NCBI RefSeq assembly: GCF_041027365.1
Contig: NZ_JBFTEH010000004.1
Location: 1 to 64,000, forward strand
Direction of reading: 5' to 3'
DNA: 64,000 nucleotides
Source of the DNA: VKMB-3413 sp041027365
GTDB taxonomy: Bacteria; Pseudomonadota; Alphaproteobacteria; Rhizobiales; Rhizobiaceae
A program made the translations under genes and the position numbers. Positions 15,920-28,748 of the stretch are shown one piece after another (position 1 is the stretch's first letter; the number at the start of each line of letters is the position of its first letter). Under the pieces are notes generated by a model. That model did not search any database and was not told where the DNA came from. It saw only the letters and a program-made list of their open reading frames with translations.

Positions 15920-17248
15920 TCAGGATCGGTCACGTTCCGCTGGAGCCTTTTCGGACCACGCGACGCGCCTGCCGTGGCGCCAGGTGAGGCCGATCTCGAT
16001 GGCGGCCGCGACGGCGTAGACGCCGAGGATGGTGGCAGCGCTCATCGGGTCGGTCGCGCCCGTGTGCCAGAGCAGCATCAGAAAGCTGGCGGCGGCAAGG
16101 ACGCCTCCTGCGAGCGGCACCAGCCTGTTGATGCCGATCCGGCCCGCGAGACGCAGCGCGGCAAAATTCACGGCGGCGAAGATCAGCAGGAAGGTCGCGC
16201 TAGCGAAGGCGGAGATCACCGACAGCGGCGCCGCGAGCGAAAAGGCGAGGGCGAGGCCGGTCAAGACGAGGAGCGCGACGTAAGGCACGGGCCGGCTGCG
16301 CTCGCGAAGGGAGAAGACACGCGGCAGCGCGCGCTCGCGCGCCATGACCATTGCCAGGCGCGCCGCGCCGAACAGGGTGGCGTTGATCGCCGATGCGGTC
16401 GACAGGAGCGCCGCGATGCCGATCAGCACGAAGCCGGCCTGGCCGAGCATCGGCCGCGCCGCGACGGCCAGAACATATTCCTGGTCGTTCCGGATCTCCG
16501 CCGGCGTCAGGTTGCCGAGGGCGGCGAGCGCCACCACCACGTAGATCGCGGTGGTGACGAGGATGGCGATGACGATGGCCCGCCGCAGGTTCCGCTGCGG
16601 ATCCGCCATTTCGTCGACCGCGTTCGGGATCAATTCGAAGCCTTCATAGGCGACGAAGATCAGGGCGACGGCCGCCAGAGGCGAGGCGGCCCCCTTGTCG
16701 AACAGGGGCACGAAATGGGAAGCGTGGATGCCGAGGAAGCCGACGCCGGCGAACAGCGCCAGGATCGCGAGCTTGACCGCGACGACACCCAGCTCGACGC
16801 TGCCGGAGAGCTTGGCGCCGAAGAGGTTGATCACGAGAAACCCCGCGAGGACGGCTGCGACGAGCAGACCCGTGGCGAGCGGCGCGCCGCCGGCGCCGAC
16901 GACGAGCGTCGCGCCGTAGTCGCCGAAGGCGCTGGCGTAGAGCGCCAGCGTGCCGACATAGCCCCCGACGAGAAGCCAGCCGGCGAAGCCGGCGATGGCG
17001 GGTGTCGCGAACGCCTTCTCGATATAGGTGAAGCTGCCGCCGTCGTCGCGGAAGGCGAGGCCGAGCTGGGCGTAGGAGACACCCGTCAGCAGCGCGATCA
17101 CGCCGCCCCCGGCGAGCGTCAGAGCCACCGCGTGGCCGGCAATGGCGATCGCGAGACCGAGGACGGCGAAGATGCCGCCGCCGATCATTCCGCCGATGCC
17201 GATGGCCGTCACCTCGGCAAGGCTGAGCTTACGCGCCTGGGCAGGCAT
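15920..17248 (-). CDS. APC-superfamily amino acid permease
   Basis: The 442-residue inner-membrane protein has about 12 hydrophobic segments and the APC start LSLAEVTAIGIGGMIGGGIFAVLG, with a conserved FVAYEGFELIPNAVDEMADPQRNLRRAI motif in the middle. It should carry an amino acid or related amine by proton or exchange coupling; the substrate cannot be told. It converges on mobA with a 30-base gap. Its C-terminal tail is short and charged. Confidence 0.85.
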   Translation of the reverse strand: MPAQARKLSLAEVTAIGIGGMIGGGIFAVLGLAIAIAGHAVALTLAGGGVIALLTGVSYAQLGLAFRDDGGSFTYIEKAFATPAIAGFAGWLLVGGYVGTLALYASAFGDYGATLVVGAGGAPLATGLLVAAVLAGFLVINLFGAKLSGSVELGVVAVKLAILALFAGVGFLGIHASHFVPLFDKGAASPLAAVALIFVAYEGFELIPNAVDEMADPQRNLRRAIVIAILVTTAIYVVVALAALGNLTPAEIRNDQEYVLAVAARPMLGQAGFVLIGIAALLSTASAINATLFGAARLAMVMARERALPRVFSLRERSRPVPYVALLVLTGLALAFSLAAPLSVISAFASATFLLIFAAVNFAALRLAGRIGINRLVPLAGGVLAAASFLMLLWHTGATDPMSAATILGVYAVAAAIEIGLTWRHGRRVAWSEKAPAERDRS

Positions 17249-17317
17249 CGAACGGGCGGCCTGCGGCCGGTGGCGCCGGCGTACGCAGAGATCCGATCCT
17301 GAGCGGTCGCGAACGCC

Positions 17318-19624
<2,307 letters not shown>

Positions 19625-19824
19625 GTCCGCCGTCTCCCACCTTCGTCGCTCTGCTGCCCGCGATCGTTGCTGTCCTTCTAATCGATCGGGCGGGTGAGGC
19701 AATCTTTCCCGGCCAAACCCTTGTGCGAACATCGAACCTCCCGGGCACGCGTCACACCAATGCAATGAGACTCAGGCATTTGCGGTGGGCAGCAAAGGTT
19801 TGCAGGATGCTTGGGACAGCGACG

Positions 19825-20652
19825 ATGCACCAGCTGACGACAACCCGTCACTTCCGGACGCTGTTCCTTTCGGACGTCCATCTCGGTTCCCGGGCGGCGC
19901 AGGCCGAGATGCTCGTCGACTTCCTGCGCTACCACGACGCCGAGAAGATCTACCTCGTCGGCGACATCGTCGACGGCTGGCGGCTGAAGCGCTCCTGGCA
20001 CTGGCCGCAGGCGCATAACGACGTCATCCAGAAGCTGCTGCGCAAGGCGCGCAAGGGCGCGAAGATCATCTATGTCCCCGGCAATCACGACGAGTTCCTG
20101 CGCGACTTCCCGGGCGAGCATTTCGGCGGCGTCGAGGTGAAGCTGTCCGACACGCACATGACGGCGGACGGCCGGCGCTTCCTCGTCATCCATGGCGACG
20201 AGTTCGACGTCGTGGTGCGCAACGCCCGCATCATCGCCTATCTCGGCGACTGGGCCTATGACGCGGCGATCGCCATCAACATCGTCTTCAACACCATCCG
20301 CCGCCGCCTCGGATTTCCCTACTGGTCCTTCTCGGCCTGGGCGAAGCTGAAGGTGAAGAATGCGGTGAACTTCATCGGGGCGTTCGAGACGGCGCTTGCC
20401 GACGAGGCGGAAAAGCAGAGCTGCGACGGCGTCATCTGCGGCCACATCCACCATGCCCAGCTGACGCGGCACGCCGGCGTCGAATACGTCAACACCGGCG
20501 ACTGGGTGGAAAGCTGCACCGCGATCGCCGAGCGGCACGACGGCTCGTTCGAACTCATTCGCTGGAGCGAGGTCGTGAGCGCGCGCTCGGCCGCCGATGC
20601 CGCGGCCATCGCCGATCAGGCGCGGCTCGAGAAAGCTGCCGAGGCCGCCTGA
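19825..20652 (+). CDS. LpxH-like metallophosphoesterase
   Basis: The 275-residue calcineurin-type enzyme shows all metal-site blocks in order: LFLSDVHLGS, VGDIVDGW, VPGNHDEFL, VIHGDEFD and CGHIHHAQ...NTGDWVES. It resembles UDP-2,3-diacylglucosamine diphosphatase of lipid A synthesis, but alphaproteobacteria commonly use LpxI for that step, so the substrate is open. ATG 19825 is favoured; ATG 19807 is an alternative. Its TGA overlaps the next ATG by one base, so it is coupled to a glycosyltransferase, which points to an envelope lipid or glycolipid role. Confidence 0.82.
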   Translation: MHQLTTTRHFRTLFLSDVHLGSRAAQAEMLVDFLRYHDAEKIYLVGDIVDGWRLKRSWHWPQAHNDVIQKLLRKARKGAKIIYVPGNHDEFLRDFPGEHFGGVEVKLSDTHMTADGRRFLVIHGDEFDVVVRNARIIAYLGDWAYDAAIAINIVFNTIRRRLGFPYWSFSAWAKLKVKNAVNFIGAFETALADEAEKQSCDGVICGHIHHAQLTRHAGVEYVNTGDWVESCTAIAERHDGSFELIRWSEVVSARSAADAAAIADQARLEKAAEAA

Positions 20653-21692
20653 TGCAGCACCGCTTCCTGATCGCGACCGACGCTTGGCATCCGCAGGTGA
20701 ACGGCGTCGTGCGCACCCTCTCGAGCCTGGCCGACCAGCTGCGCGAGCGTGGCTGCGAGGTCAAGATCGTCAGCCCGCAGGATTTCCGGACGGTCCCGTG
20801 TCCGACCTATCCGGAGATCCGGCTGGCGCTGGTGTCCTCCGACCACCTCGCCGACGCCATCCGCGACTACAGGCCGACGGCGATTCACATCGCGACGGAG
20901 GGGCCGATCGGCTTTGCCGCGCGGCGGGCCGCTCTGCGCGCCGGGCTGCCGTTCACCACCAGCCTGCACACCCGCTTTCCCGAATATCTGCGCAAGCGGG
21001 CGCCGGTGCCGGAAGCGCTCACCTATTCGATCCTGCGCTGGTTCCATGCGCCTGCCGCCGCCTGCCTGGTGCCGACCGAGTCGATGCGCCGGCAGCTTGC
21101 CGTGCGGGGCTTCACCAACCTCGTCAACTGGACCCGCGGCGTCGACCGCAGCGTCTTCCGGCCCTGCGAGCCGATCGCGCTGAACCTGCCGCGGCCGATC
21201 TTCCTGACGGTGTCGCGCCTCGCGCCGGAGAAGAACATCGAGGCCTTCCTCGATCTCGACCTGCCGGGCTCGAAGCTCGTCGTCGGCGACGGTCCGATGA
21301 TGCGCGATCTCGTGAAGCGCTACCCGGACGCGCATTTCGCCGGCGCGCAGTTCGGCGGGACGCTCGCGCGCTACTACGCATCGGCGGATGTCTTCGTCTT
21401 TCCCTCCAAGACCGACACCTTCGGCATCGTGCTGATCGAGGCGCTGGCCTGCGGGCTGCCGATCGCGGCCTTTCCGGAGCCCGGGCCGCTGGACGTCGTC
21501 GGCGCCTCACGGGCAGGTGCCATATCTTCGGACCTACGGGAAGCCTGTCTTGCTGCGCTGACACTCAGCCGCGCCGACGCGCTGGAGCGCTCGATGGCCT
21601 ATAGCTGGGAAGCCTGCGCGGACATCTTCCTCGAAGCCTCGGCGGCGTTCGGTTCGCGGCAAGCCGAGGCGTCCTACGGGTTCGCCGCCTGA
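20652..21692 (+). CDS. GT4-family glycosyltransferase
   Basis: The 346-residue GT-B enzyme starts MQHRFLIATDAWHPQVNGVVRTLSSLADQL, then has ATEGPIGFAARRAA, LNLPRPIFLTVSRLAPEKNIEAFLDLDLPGSKLVVGDGPM, and the nucleotide-sugar motif FVFPSKTDTFGIVLIEALACGLPIAAFPEPGP. It resembles alpha-mannosyl or glucosyltransferases acting on membrane lipids. The start overlaps the metallophosphoesterase stop, so the two are made together. Acceptor and sugar are not known. Confidence 0.88.
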   Translation: MQHRFLIATDAWHPQVNGVVRTLSSLADQLRERGCEVKIVSPQDFRTVPCPTYPEIRLALVSSDHLADAIRDYRPTAIHIATEGPIGFAARRAALRAGLPFTTSLHTRFPEYLRKRAPVPEALTYSILRWFHAPAAACLVPTESMRRQLAVRGFTNLVNWTRGVDRSVFRPCEPIALNLPRPIFLTVSRLAPEKNIEAFLDLDLPGSKLVVGDGPMMRDLVKRYPDAHFAGAQFGGTLARYYASADVFVFPSKTDTFGIVLIEALACGLPIAAFPEPGPLDVVGASRAGAISSDLREACLAALTLSRADALERSMAYSWEACADIFLEASAAFGSRQAEASYGFAA

Positions 21693-21729
21693 CCGGTGGC
21701 AAGCGGCCTTCTTACCGACTGCGATACCG

Positions 21730-22026
21730 CTACGTCGAGAACAAGGCGTCGCCCTGCTCGTCGATGAGCGAGCGCGCCTTCTGCATCGCGAAGTTCGCGG
21801 CCTCGTCCTTCGACTGGAAGACGTCGGCGCGGATCATCGTGTGCGTCTTCGTCTCGCCGTCGATCTCCTTGCTGATCCGCGCTGCCAGGCGGAACTGCGC
21901 GCCCTCCTTCATCGGCGTCGCGGCGACGGCGTAGCCCTTATAGAACTCCTCTGCCGCGACCTGCGGCTCGGAGCCCTTGCCGCCCGAATCCGTGCCGCCG
22001 CCGAAAAGCTTCTTCAGAAAGGACAT
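21730..22026 (-). CDS. HlyU-family protein
   Basis: The 98-residue protein starts MSFLKKLFGGG and continues with AAEEFYKGYAVAATPMKEGAQFRLAARISKEIDGETKTHTMIRADVFQSKDEAANFAMQKARSLIDEQGDALF, the HlyU family pattern. HlyU was named as an activator of a haemolysin gene in Vibrio, but alphaproteobacterial members are uncharacterised. GGAG lies six bases before ATG 22026. It lies just downstream of the Uma2 gene on the same strand. Confidence 0.8.
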   Translation of the reverse strand: MSFLKKLFGGGTDSGGKGSEPQVAAEEFYKGYAVAATPMKEGAQFRLAARISKEIDGETKTHTMIRADVFQSKDEAANFAMQKARSLIDEQGDALFST

Positions 22027-22070
22027 GAACGCTCCGTCGCAGATTGTCGTCGGTGCCGAAGATGGGGCGG

Positions 22071-22679
22071 TCAGTCGGCCTCGGCGAGGGTCAGCGCGGC
22101 CTCCGGCAGCGACTTCGGCCGGAGGAGGGCGGACGTCTCGATATCGGAGACGCTCCGGTAGCCCATCGGCGTCGGGTCCCGATGGATGCGCGTCCTCAGG
22201 CGCACGGCGTCGATCACCCACAGCTCGGCGATGCCGAAGACGGCGTGGATCTCCGCCTTGCGCCCGCGGTCGTAGGACAGGCTCGAGTCGCCAATCTCGA
22301 TGGCGAGGAGGCAGGTCTTGCCGTTCAGCCCCTCCAGCCCGACGGTCTTGTCGTAGACGACGAAGTCCGGCTCGAGGAACGTGTCCGCGGACAGGGTGAA
22401 GGTCGTCCCGGGGGTGAAGGCGACGGACTTCGGCGGCTTCTCGGCGAGCTGCATCATGACCCACGTCTTCAGCCGCTCGTGGCGGATCCCTTTGGGCGAC
22501 ATCGGCACCAGCTCGCCGCCGATCAGTTCGACGCGATCGTGCTCGTCGAGGATGCCGGCCTCGACCATCGCGAAGATCTGGGCGACCGTGAACGGACGCA
22601 GGCGCAAACCCTCCGCCGCCTGTGTGGTGCGAGGCTCAGGCAGGGCGTTGTCAGGGCGTCGCTCGGGGAGCGCGCTCAT
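22071..22679 (-). CDS. Uma2-family (DUF820) restriction-endonuclease-fold protein
   Basis: The 202-residue protein has the Uma2 pattern: TVAQIFAMVEAGIL, RVELIGGELVPMSP, GTTFTLSADTFLEPDFVVYDK, and the PD-(D/E)xK-type core LLAIEIGDSSLSYDRGRKAEIHAVFGIAELWVID. The D...E-x-G...K residues of the nuclease fold are present. Biological role is unknown; in cyanobacteria the family is greatly expanded and often linked with mobile DNA. The start ATG 22679 lacks a clear ribosome binding site. Confidence 0.85.
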   Translation of the reverse strand: MSALPERRPDNALPEPRTTQAAEGLRLRPFTVAQIFAMVEAGILDEHDRVELIGGELVPMSPKGIRHERLKTWVMMQLAEKPPKSVAFTPGTTFTLSADTFLEPDFVVYDKTVGLEGLNGKTCLLAIEIGDSSLSYDRGRKAEIHAVFGIAELWVIDAVRLRTRIHRDPTPMGYRSVSDIETSALLRPKSLPEAALTLAEAD

Positions 22680-22754
22680 GGACGGACAGTACCACGGATC
22701 CTCTGAAGCGACGTGACACTCCCAGGAGCATAGCCGCTGCTGCGAAGCATCGGA

Positions 22755-23039
22755 TCAGGCCGCCGGTTGCCTCAAAAGTCCCCGTTCCTTCATATCCATG
22801 TAGAGCGCTATCGCGTCGAGATCGAAGCCGGATGGCCACGCAGGATTTCCGAGTTCGAGAAAGACCCGCGCGAACTCCCTTTCGTCCTTCAGCGGACGCA
22901 GCATCGGCGCATCGGTGTCGATCAGGGGGCGGACCGACAGCTCGCCTTCTTCGCCAGTCGAAAAACGAAGATGCAGACGATGGCCGCGCATGGCATCGAC
23001 TGCGACAACGTCGACCATTGGGAACTGCAAGTCAGTCAT
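22755..23039 (-). CDS. DUF2442 protein, possible antitoxin partner
   Basis: The 94-residue protein runs MTDLQFPMVDVVAVDAMRGHRLHLRFSTGEEGELSVRPLIDTDAPMLRPLKDEREFARVFLELGNPAWPSGFDLDAIALYMDM, a textbook DUF2442 pattern. Such genes commonly follow DUF4160 genes and the pair is considered a putative toxin-antitoxin module. ATG 23039 lies inside the last codons of the DUF4160 frame (8-base overlap). Activity is not established. Confidence 0.8.
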   Translation of the reverse strand: MTDLQFPMVDVVAVDAMRGHRLHLRFSTGEEGELSVRPLIDTDAPMLRPLKDEREFARVFLELGNPAWPSGFDLDAIALYMDMKERGLLRQPAA

Positions 23040-23306
23040 ACCCGTCACCGTCCGGTCCCGGTATGCGTTCGAGAGGCTCGTCCCGCGACGCCCGCAGCCA
23101 ATTTTGCAGGAGCGCATCCTGACGGTCGATTGTCCACTGCCGGAGGAGTTGCGCAGCCGTGTCGGCAGCCGACCCGCAATGATCTGCCCATCGGAAATGC
23201 GGATCAAGGCTCTCGCACTTCCAAATTGCGCGTGGAAATGCGGCGGGTTGTGGTCGAAGAAATACATGCGGACGACGATGCCGTAGAATATCGCGATCGA
23301 CGGCAT
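23032..23306 (-). pseudogene. DUF4160 gene interrupted by a -1 frameshift
   Basis: The frame opens with MPSIAIFYGIVVRMYFFDHNPPHFHAQFGSARALIRISDGQIIAGRLP, the DUF4160 N-terminus. After GRLP the family pattern leaves this frame and resumes in another one as DTAAQLLRQWTIDRQDALLQNWLRASRDEPLERIPG, ending at TGA 23034-23032. One missing base near 23163-23166 (CCGAC where CCGGAC would keep the frame) explains it. As sequenced, translation would instead read through, fused in frame, into the DUF2442 gene. This is either a real inactivating mutation of a putative toxin or a sequencing error. It starts 14 bases after the rpoD stop. Confidence 0.75.
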
Positions 23307-23320
23307 CGTCGTCCTTCAGT

Positions 23321-25339
<2,019 letters not shown>

Positions 25340-25672
25340 GCGTTCCATTCTCCAGTTCGTGCGCCGCCGCCCGTCTCGTGACCACTCGGAGCGCTCCAGC
25401 AACGCGCCTCCGGCTACAGATAGGGATGCAACACGCGCCGTAAACGTCGGCTTAACCATTGCCCGCCGGTTCTCGGGGGGATACGATCGGGCCGGACGGC
25501 GCCTTCTAGAAGGCGCGGCTCTTCAATTATTCAATCTCAGGAATCGGACGGCGTCACCTGTCCGCCGACAACATATGTTGTGTCAAGCGCTTCCGTGCAA
25601 CGGGCACAGCCTCAAGACATCGGATTATGATGTTTTTTCGCGCCGGAAGGGCTTGTTAACAATAACTTCCGA
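25340..25672. other. Intergenic region between dnaG and rpoD
   Basis: This 333-base gap has no supported gene. It holds AT-richer segments and, read towards rpoD, TTGACA at 25586-25581 that could be the -35 of an rpoD promoter, though no good -10 follows. A perfect palindrome overlaps the last base of that element and is listed separately. TTGTTAACAA at 25653-25662 lies just after the dnaG stop. Confidence 0.5.
25568..25581. promoter_or_regulatory. Perfect 14-bp palindrome at a candidate rpoD promoter
   Basis: ACAACATATGTTGT equals its reverse complement and abuts a minus-strand TTGACA, about 240 bases before the rpoD start. It could be an operator. It does not match the alphaproteobacterial LexA boxes I know. 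Confidence 0.35.
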
Positions 25673-27607
25673 TCAGATCGCCTTGGCCGGCCGCCCGGAC
25701 AGCACGCCGAAGCCTTCGATCAGCGCTTCCATCCCTTCGATTCGCTCGATCTCCCGCTTCACCTCAATCATATGGGCGTAGGCCGCCTCGCTCCCCTCCC
25801 GGCCCAGCGCCTCCTCGGCCTGGACGAGTTCCCGATGTAGGGAGCGGTAGCGGTAGTGCAAGCGCAGCGCCTGGCGGACGGCTTCGCGCGCATCCTCGGG
25901 GGCCGCCTCGGCCAGCACCGGCCACAGCCGGACCGCGCGTGCCTTCGCCTCGAAATGCTCGAACAGATCGCGCGTGCCGCGGCGCGAAAGGTCGGCGAGC
26001 AGCGTCTCCCGGTCGCCCGGCAAATGATCGGCATAGGCGTCGAGCACCGAAGACCGCAGCCGCGACAGATCGCCCGGCGGCAGGTCGAGCGTGGCGAAGG
26101 CCTCGAACTCCTCTTCCAGCAGCGCCGGATGATTGACGAAGCCGAGGACGATGGTGATCTCGCGCAGCGAGGGCTCCGGCACGCGGCGCTGCATCGCCAG
26201 GCTCGAACGGGCGAGCTGCTGCGAGATCGCGGAGCGCCGTCCGCCGGCGGCGCCCGGCCGCCGACCCTGCGGCCGCCGGTCCTCGCCGCGCCGCCCGCGT
26301 TGATCGCGGCCGCCGGCCGGAGCCGCGCCGAAGAAGCTGCGCAGCCGCTCGGCCGCATCGTCCTGATAATGCCGGCGCACCGTCTCGTCGCCGATCTGGC
26401 GGAACAGCGCCTTCAGACGCTGTTCGAGGTCGGCGCGCCGCTCCGGCGTGTCGAAGACGCCCCCTTGCGTCTCCCGCATCCAGACGAGGTCGGCCAGCGG
26501 CCGGGCCGCCGAGAGGACGTCGCGGAAGGCGTCCGGCCCGCCCTCGCGCACGAGGTCATCGGGGTCCTTCCCCTCGGGCAGCAGCGCGAAGCGAAGCGAG
26601 CGGCCGGGCTTCAGCAGCGGCAGCGCCAGCTCGGCGGCGCGATGGGCGGCCTTCAGCCCCGCCGCGTCGCCGTCGAAGCAGAGGATCGGCTCGCCGGCGG
26701 TGCGCCAGGCGAGGTCGAGCTGGCGCTCGGTCAGCGCCGTGCCGAGCGGCGCGACGGCATGCTCGAAGCCGGCCTGGGCGAGGGCGATGACGTCCATATA
26801 GCCCTCTGCGAGGATCAGCGTGCCAGCGGTCTTCGCCGCGCGCCGAGCGCGGGCGAGGTTGAACAGCACCTGGCCCTTATGGAAGACCTCGGTCTCCGGC
26901 GAGTTCAGGTACTTCGCCTGCGCGTCCTTCGCCATCGCCCGGCCGCCGAAGGCGATGACCTTGTCGTGGAGGTCGTGGATCGGAAACATGATCCGGTCGC
27001 GGAAGCGGTCGTAGGAGACCGCGATCCCGTCGCCGTGGACGACGAGCCCGGCGCCCTCGATCTCGGCCTTGCCGATGCCCCTGGATGCCAGGTGCTCCTT
27101 CAGCCGGTTGCGCGAGTCCGGCGCGTAGCCGAGGCCGAAGGTCGCCTGCGTGCGCGGGTCGAGGCCGCGGTCACGCAGATAGGCTCTGGCCTTCGCCCCC
27201 TCCGGCTGGTGCAGCATGGTCTGGAAGAAGGCTGCGGCTTCCCGCATGGCGTCGAGGATCGTCGCGCGCTGCGCTTCGCGCCGCTCGGCCTCCGGATCGC
27301 GGTCCGGCATCGCGAGCCCGGCCTCGCCCGCCAGCCGCTCCACCGCTTCGGGAAAGGCGAGGCCTTCGAGCTCGGTCAGGAAGCGGAAATGGTCGCCGGA
27401 GACGCCGCAGCCGAAGCAGTGATAGCGGCCCTTCGGGTCCTCGCAGTGGAAGGACGGGGTCTTTTCGCCATGGAACGGGCAGCAGGCCCACCAGTCGCCG
27501 CGGCCCGGCTGCGACTTGCGCCGATCCCAGCTGACCCGCCGCCCGATGACGTCGGAGATCGGGATCCGGTCGCGGATCTCGTCGAGGAAGGAGGGCGGAA
27601 AGCGCAT
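25673..27607 (-). CDS. dnaG: DNA primase DnaG
   Basis: The 644-residue primase lays down RNA primers at the fork. It has a CHC2 zinc finger (ACCPFHGEKTPSFHCEDPKGRYHCFGCGVSGD, residues about 41-71), the catalytic core with TFGLGYAPDSRNRLKEHL, and a TOPRIM segment (GTLILAEGYMDVIALAQAG, CFDGDAAG, EGKDPDDLV). A Pro/Arg/Gly-rich linker separates a less conserved DnaB-binding C-terminus. ATG 27607 gives the family start MRFPPSFLDEIRDRIPISDVIG. dnaG upstream of rpoD is the usual order in this group. Confidence 0.96.
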   Translation of the reverse strand: MRFPPSFLDEIRDRIPISDVIGRRVSWDRRKSQPGRGDWWACCPFHGEKTPSFHCEDPKGRYHCFGCGVSGDHFRFLTELEGLAFPEAVERLAGEAGLAMPDRDPEAERREAQRATILDAMREAAAFFQTMLHQPEGAKARAYLRDRGLDPRTQATFGLGYAPDSRNRLKEHLASRGIGKAEIEGAGLVVHGDGIAVSYDRFRDRIMFPIHDLHDKVIAFGGRAMAKDAQAKYLNSPETEVFHKGQVLFNLARARRAAKTAGTLILAEGYMDVIALAQAGFEHAVAPLGTALTERQLDLAWRTAGEPILCFDGDAAGLKAAHRAAELALPLLKPGRSLRFALLPEGKDPDDLVREGGPDAFRDVLSAARPLADLVWMRETQGGVFDTPERRADLEQRLKALFRQIGDETVRRHYQDDAAERLRSFFGAAPAGGRDQRGRRGEDRRPQGRRPGAAGGRRSAISQQLARSSLAMQRRVPEPSLREITIVLGFVNHPALLEEEFEAFATLDLPPGDLSRLRSSVLDAYADHLPGDRETLLADLSRRGTRDLFEHFEAKARAVRLWPVLAEAAPEDAREAVRQALRLHYRYRSLHRELVQAEEALGREGSEAAYAHMIEVKREIERIEGMEALIEGFGVLSGRPAKAI

Positions 27608-27742
27608 GCGACTCTCGAACTGCGGAACGGGAACCCCTAGCACGCAAACGGTCGCGCGGGGCGCCGAGTTCTGCTTCGTGCCCGACATCCACAGCGCGCG
27701 GAGCATCAGTCGCGATGCCGCGGCGGGCGAGGCAGTGGCGGA

Positions 27743-28159
27743 TCAGCAGGCGAGGACGCGCACGTGACCGGCCGCACCATAGTCGAGGATCGCCCTGTCG
27801 CGGGTGACGATTGTCAGACCGTGTTCGCGCGCCGTAGCGATGATGATTCGATCGACGGGATCACCGTGAACGGCGCCCGGCAGATAGGACGATGCGACGA
27901 GCAGGACCGGCGTGACGGGTGCCACTGCGACTCGGCCTCTGTCGACGAACTCGTCGAACCAGCGGTCGGGATGCATCGTCGAGGCGACCCGCCCCTTCGA
28001 CACCAGCATGCCGAGTTCCCAGGCGGTCATGACGGAAACCGAGACGCTTCCACCGGGGGCGCGGGCGCGTCCGATCGCGTCCATCGCCTGCTGCGAGACC
28101 TTGGCAGCCTGGGAGAGCCAGATGACCGCGCAGGTGTCGAGCAGCAGGCGCTCAGCCAC
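27743..28159 (-). CDS. vapC: PIN-domain toxin VapC
   Basis: The 138-residue PIN-domain protein has the acidic metal site residues in order: LLLDTCA (Asp8), TAWELGML (Glu48), HGDPVDRIIIATA (Asp100/Asp103) and TRDRAIL (Asp121). VapC toxins are RNases that cut tRNA or rRNA when freed from their antitoxin. Its start overlaps the antitoxin gene by 8 bases, as in many toxin-antitoxin operons. All key residues are intact, so it should be active. Target RNA is unknown. Confidence 0.88.
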   Translation of the reverse strand: MAERLLLDTCAVIWLSQAAKVSQQAMDAIGRARAPGGSVSVSVMTAWELGMLVSKGRVASTMHPDRWFDEFVDRGRVAVAPVTPVLLVASSYLPGAVHGDPVDRIIIATAREHGLTIVTRDRAILDYGAAGHVRVLAC

Positions 28160-28565
28160 GATCGGAGGCCATCGCCCAGTCAGGATCGGCAGGCGCGGTC
28201 AGATCGGTATCGCCCCGGTAGGACAACGTCTCCTTCATGCAGCCGAAGAGGTGATCGACCGGGGATTCGGTGCCTTGCGCATGGTCGGCTGGACCGCCCT
28301 CATCCTTTCCTGGGCCGCGTTCCGCATCCTCGCGCCGAAAAACGAGGCGCTCAGCCGCGATGTCGACCGCTTCCGTCCGGTAGCCCGCCTTCAGCCACTG
28401 AGAGGTCATGACGTTGTTGGTAGGATTGTTGCTCCACCATGCGCGGTTCTTCTTGGAAGCGGGAAGCGGCATGTTCAGGAGCTGCTCGATCTCGCGAAAC
28501 GTCATCGGGATGCGCGAGCGAGACTGACCTTCGAGAAAGGCACCCAAGGCATCGTACTTGCTCAT
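28152..28565 (-). CDS. VapB-type antitoxin with N-terminal DUF7662-like domain
   Basis: The 137-residue protein has two parts. The first (MSKYDALGAFLEGQ...IPMTFREIEQLLNMPLPASKKNRAWWSNNPTNNVMTSQWLKAGYRTEAVDIAAERLVFRR) looks like a DUF7662 domain, likely DNA-binding. The second, after a hydrophilic linker, ends with HLFGCMKETLSYRGDTDLTAPADPDWA, the toxin-wrapping tail seen in VapB-type antitoxins. AAGGGAG lies five bases before ATG 28565. It is translated first and overlaps vapC, fitting antitoxin-first order. Confidence 0.75.
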   Translation of the reverse strand: MSKYDALGAFLEGQSRSRIPMTFREIEQLLNMPLPASKKNRAWWSNNPTNNVMTSQWLKAGYRTEAVDIAAERLVFRREDAERGPGKDEGGPADHAQGTESPVDHLFGCMKETLSYRGDTDLTAPADPDWAMASDRG

Positions 28566-28748
28566 TGCCACTCCCTTCGTGCTTTAGCCGATGACATGTG
28601 CGTATGTTTGTGTGTGTTTGTCAATCGAGAGGGTAACCATCACTTCGGCCGCCCGGTGTCGTCGCTGTCTACGCGGCGATGCGGCGGCTTGCCCCTTGTT
28701 CGGGCCAACATAGCTGAACCGGAATCCGATGATGAACATCAGGCTCCC

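Noticed and set aside
20652..21692. Consideration of the glycosyltransferase as part of a lipopolysaccharide O-antigen cluster
   Set aside because: Only one glycosyltransferase is present and it is coupled to a metallophosphoesterase; no sugar-nucleotide or polymerase genes lie nearby.
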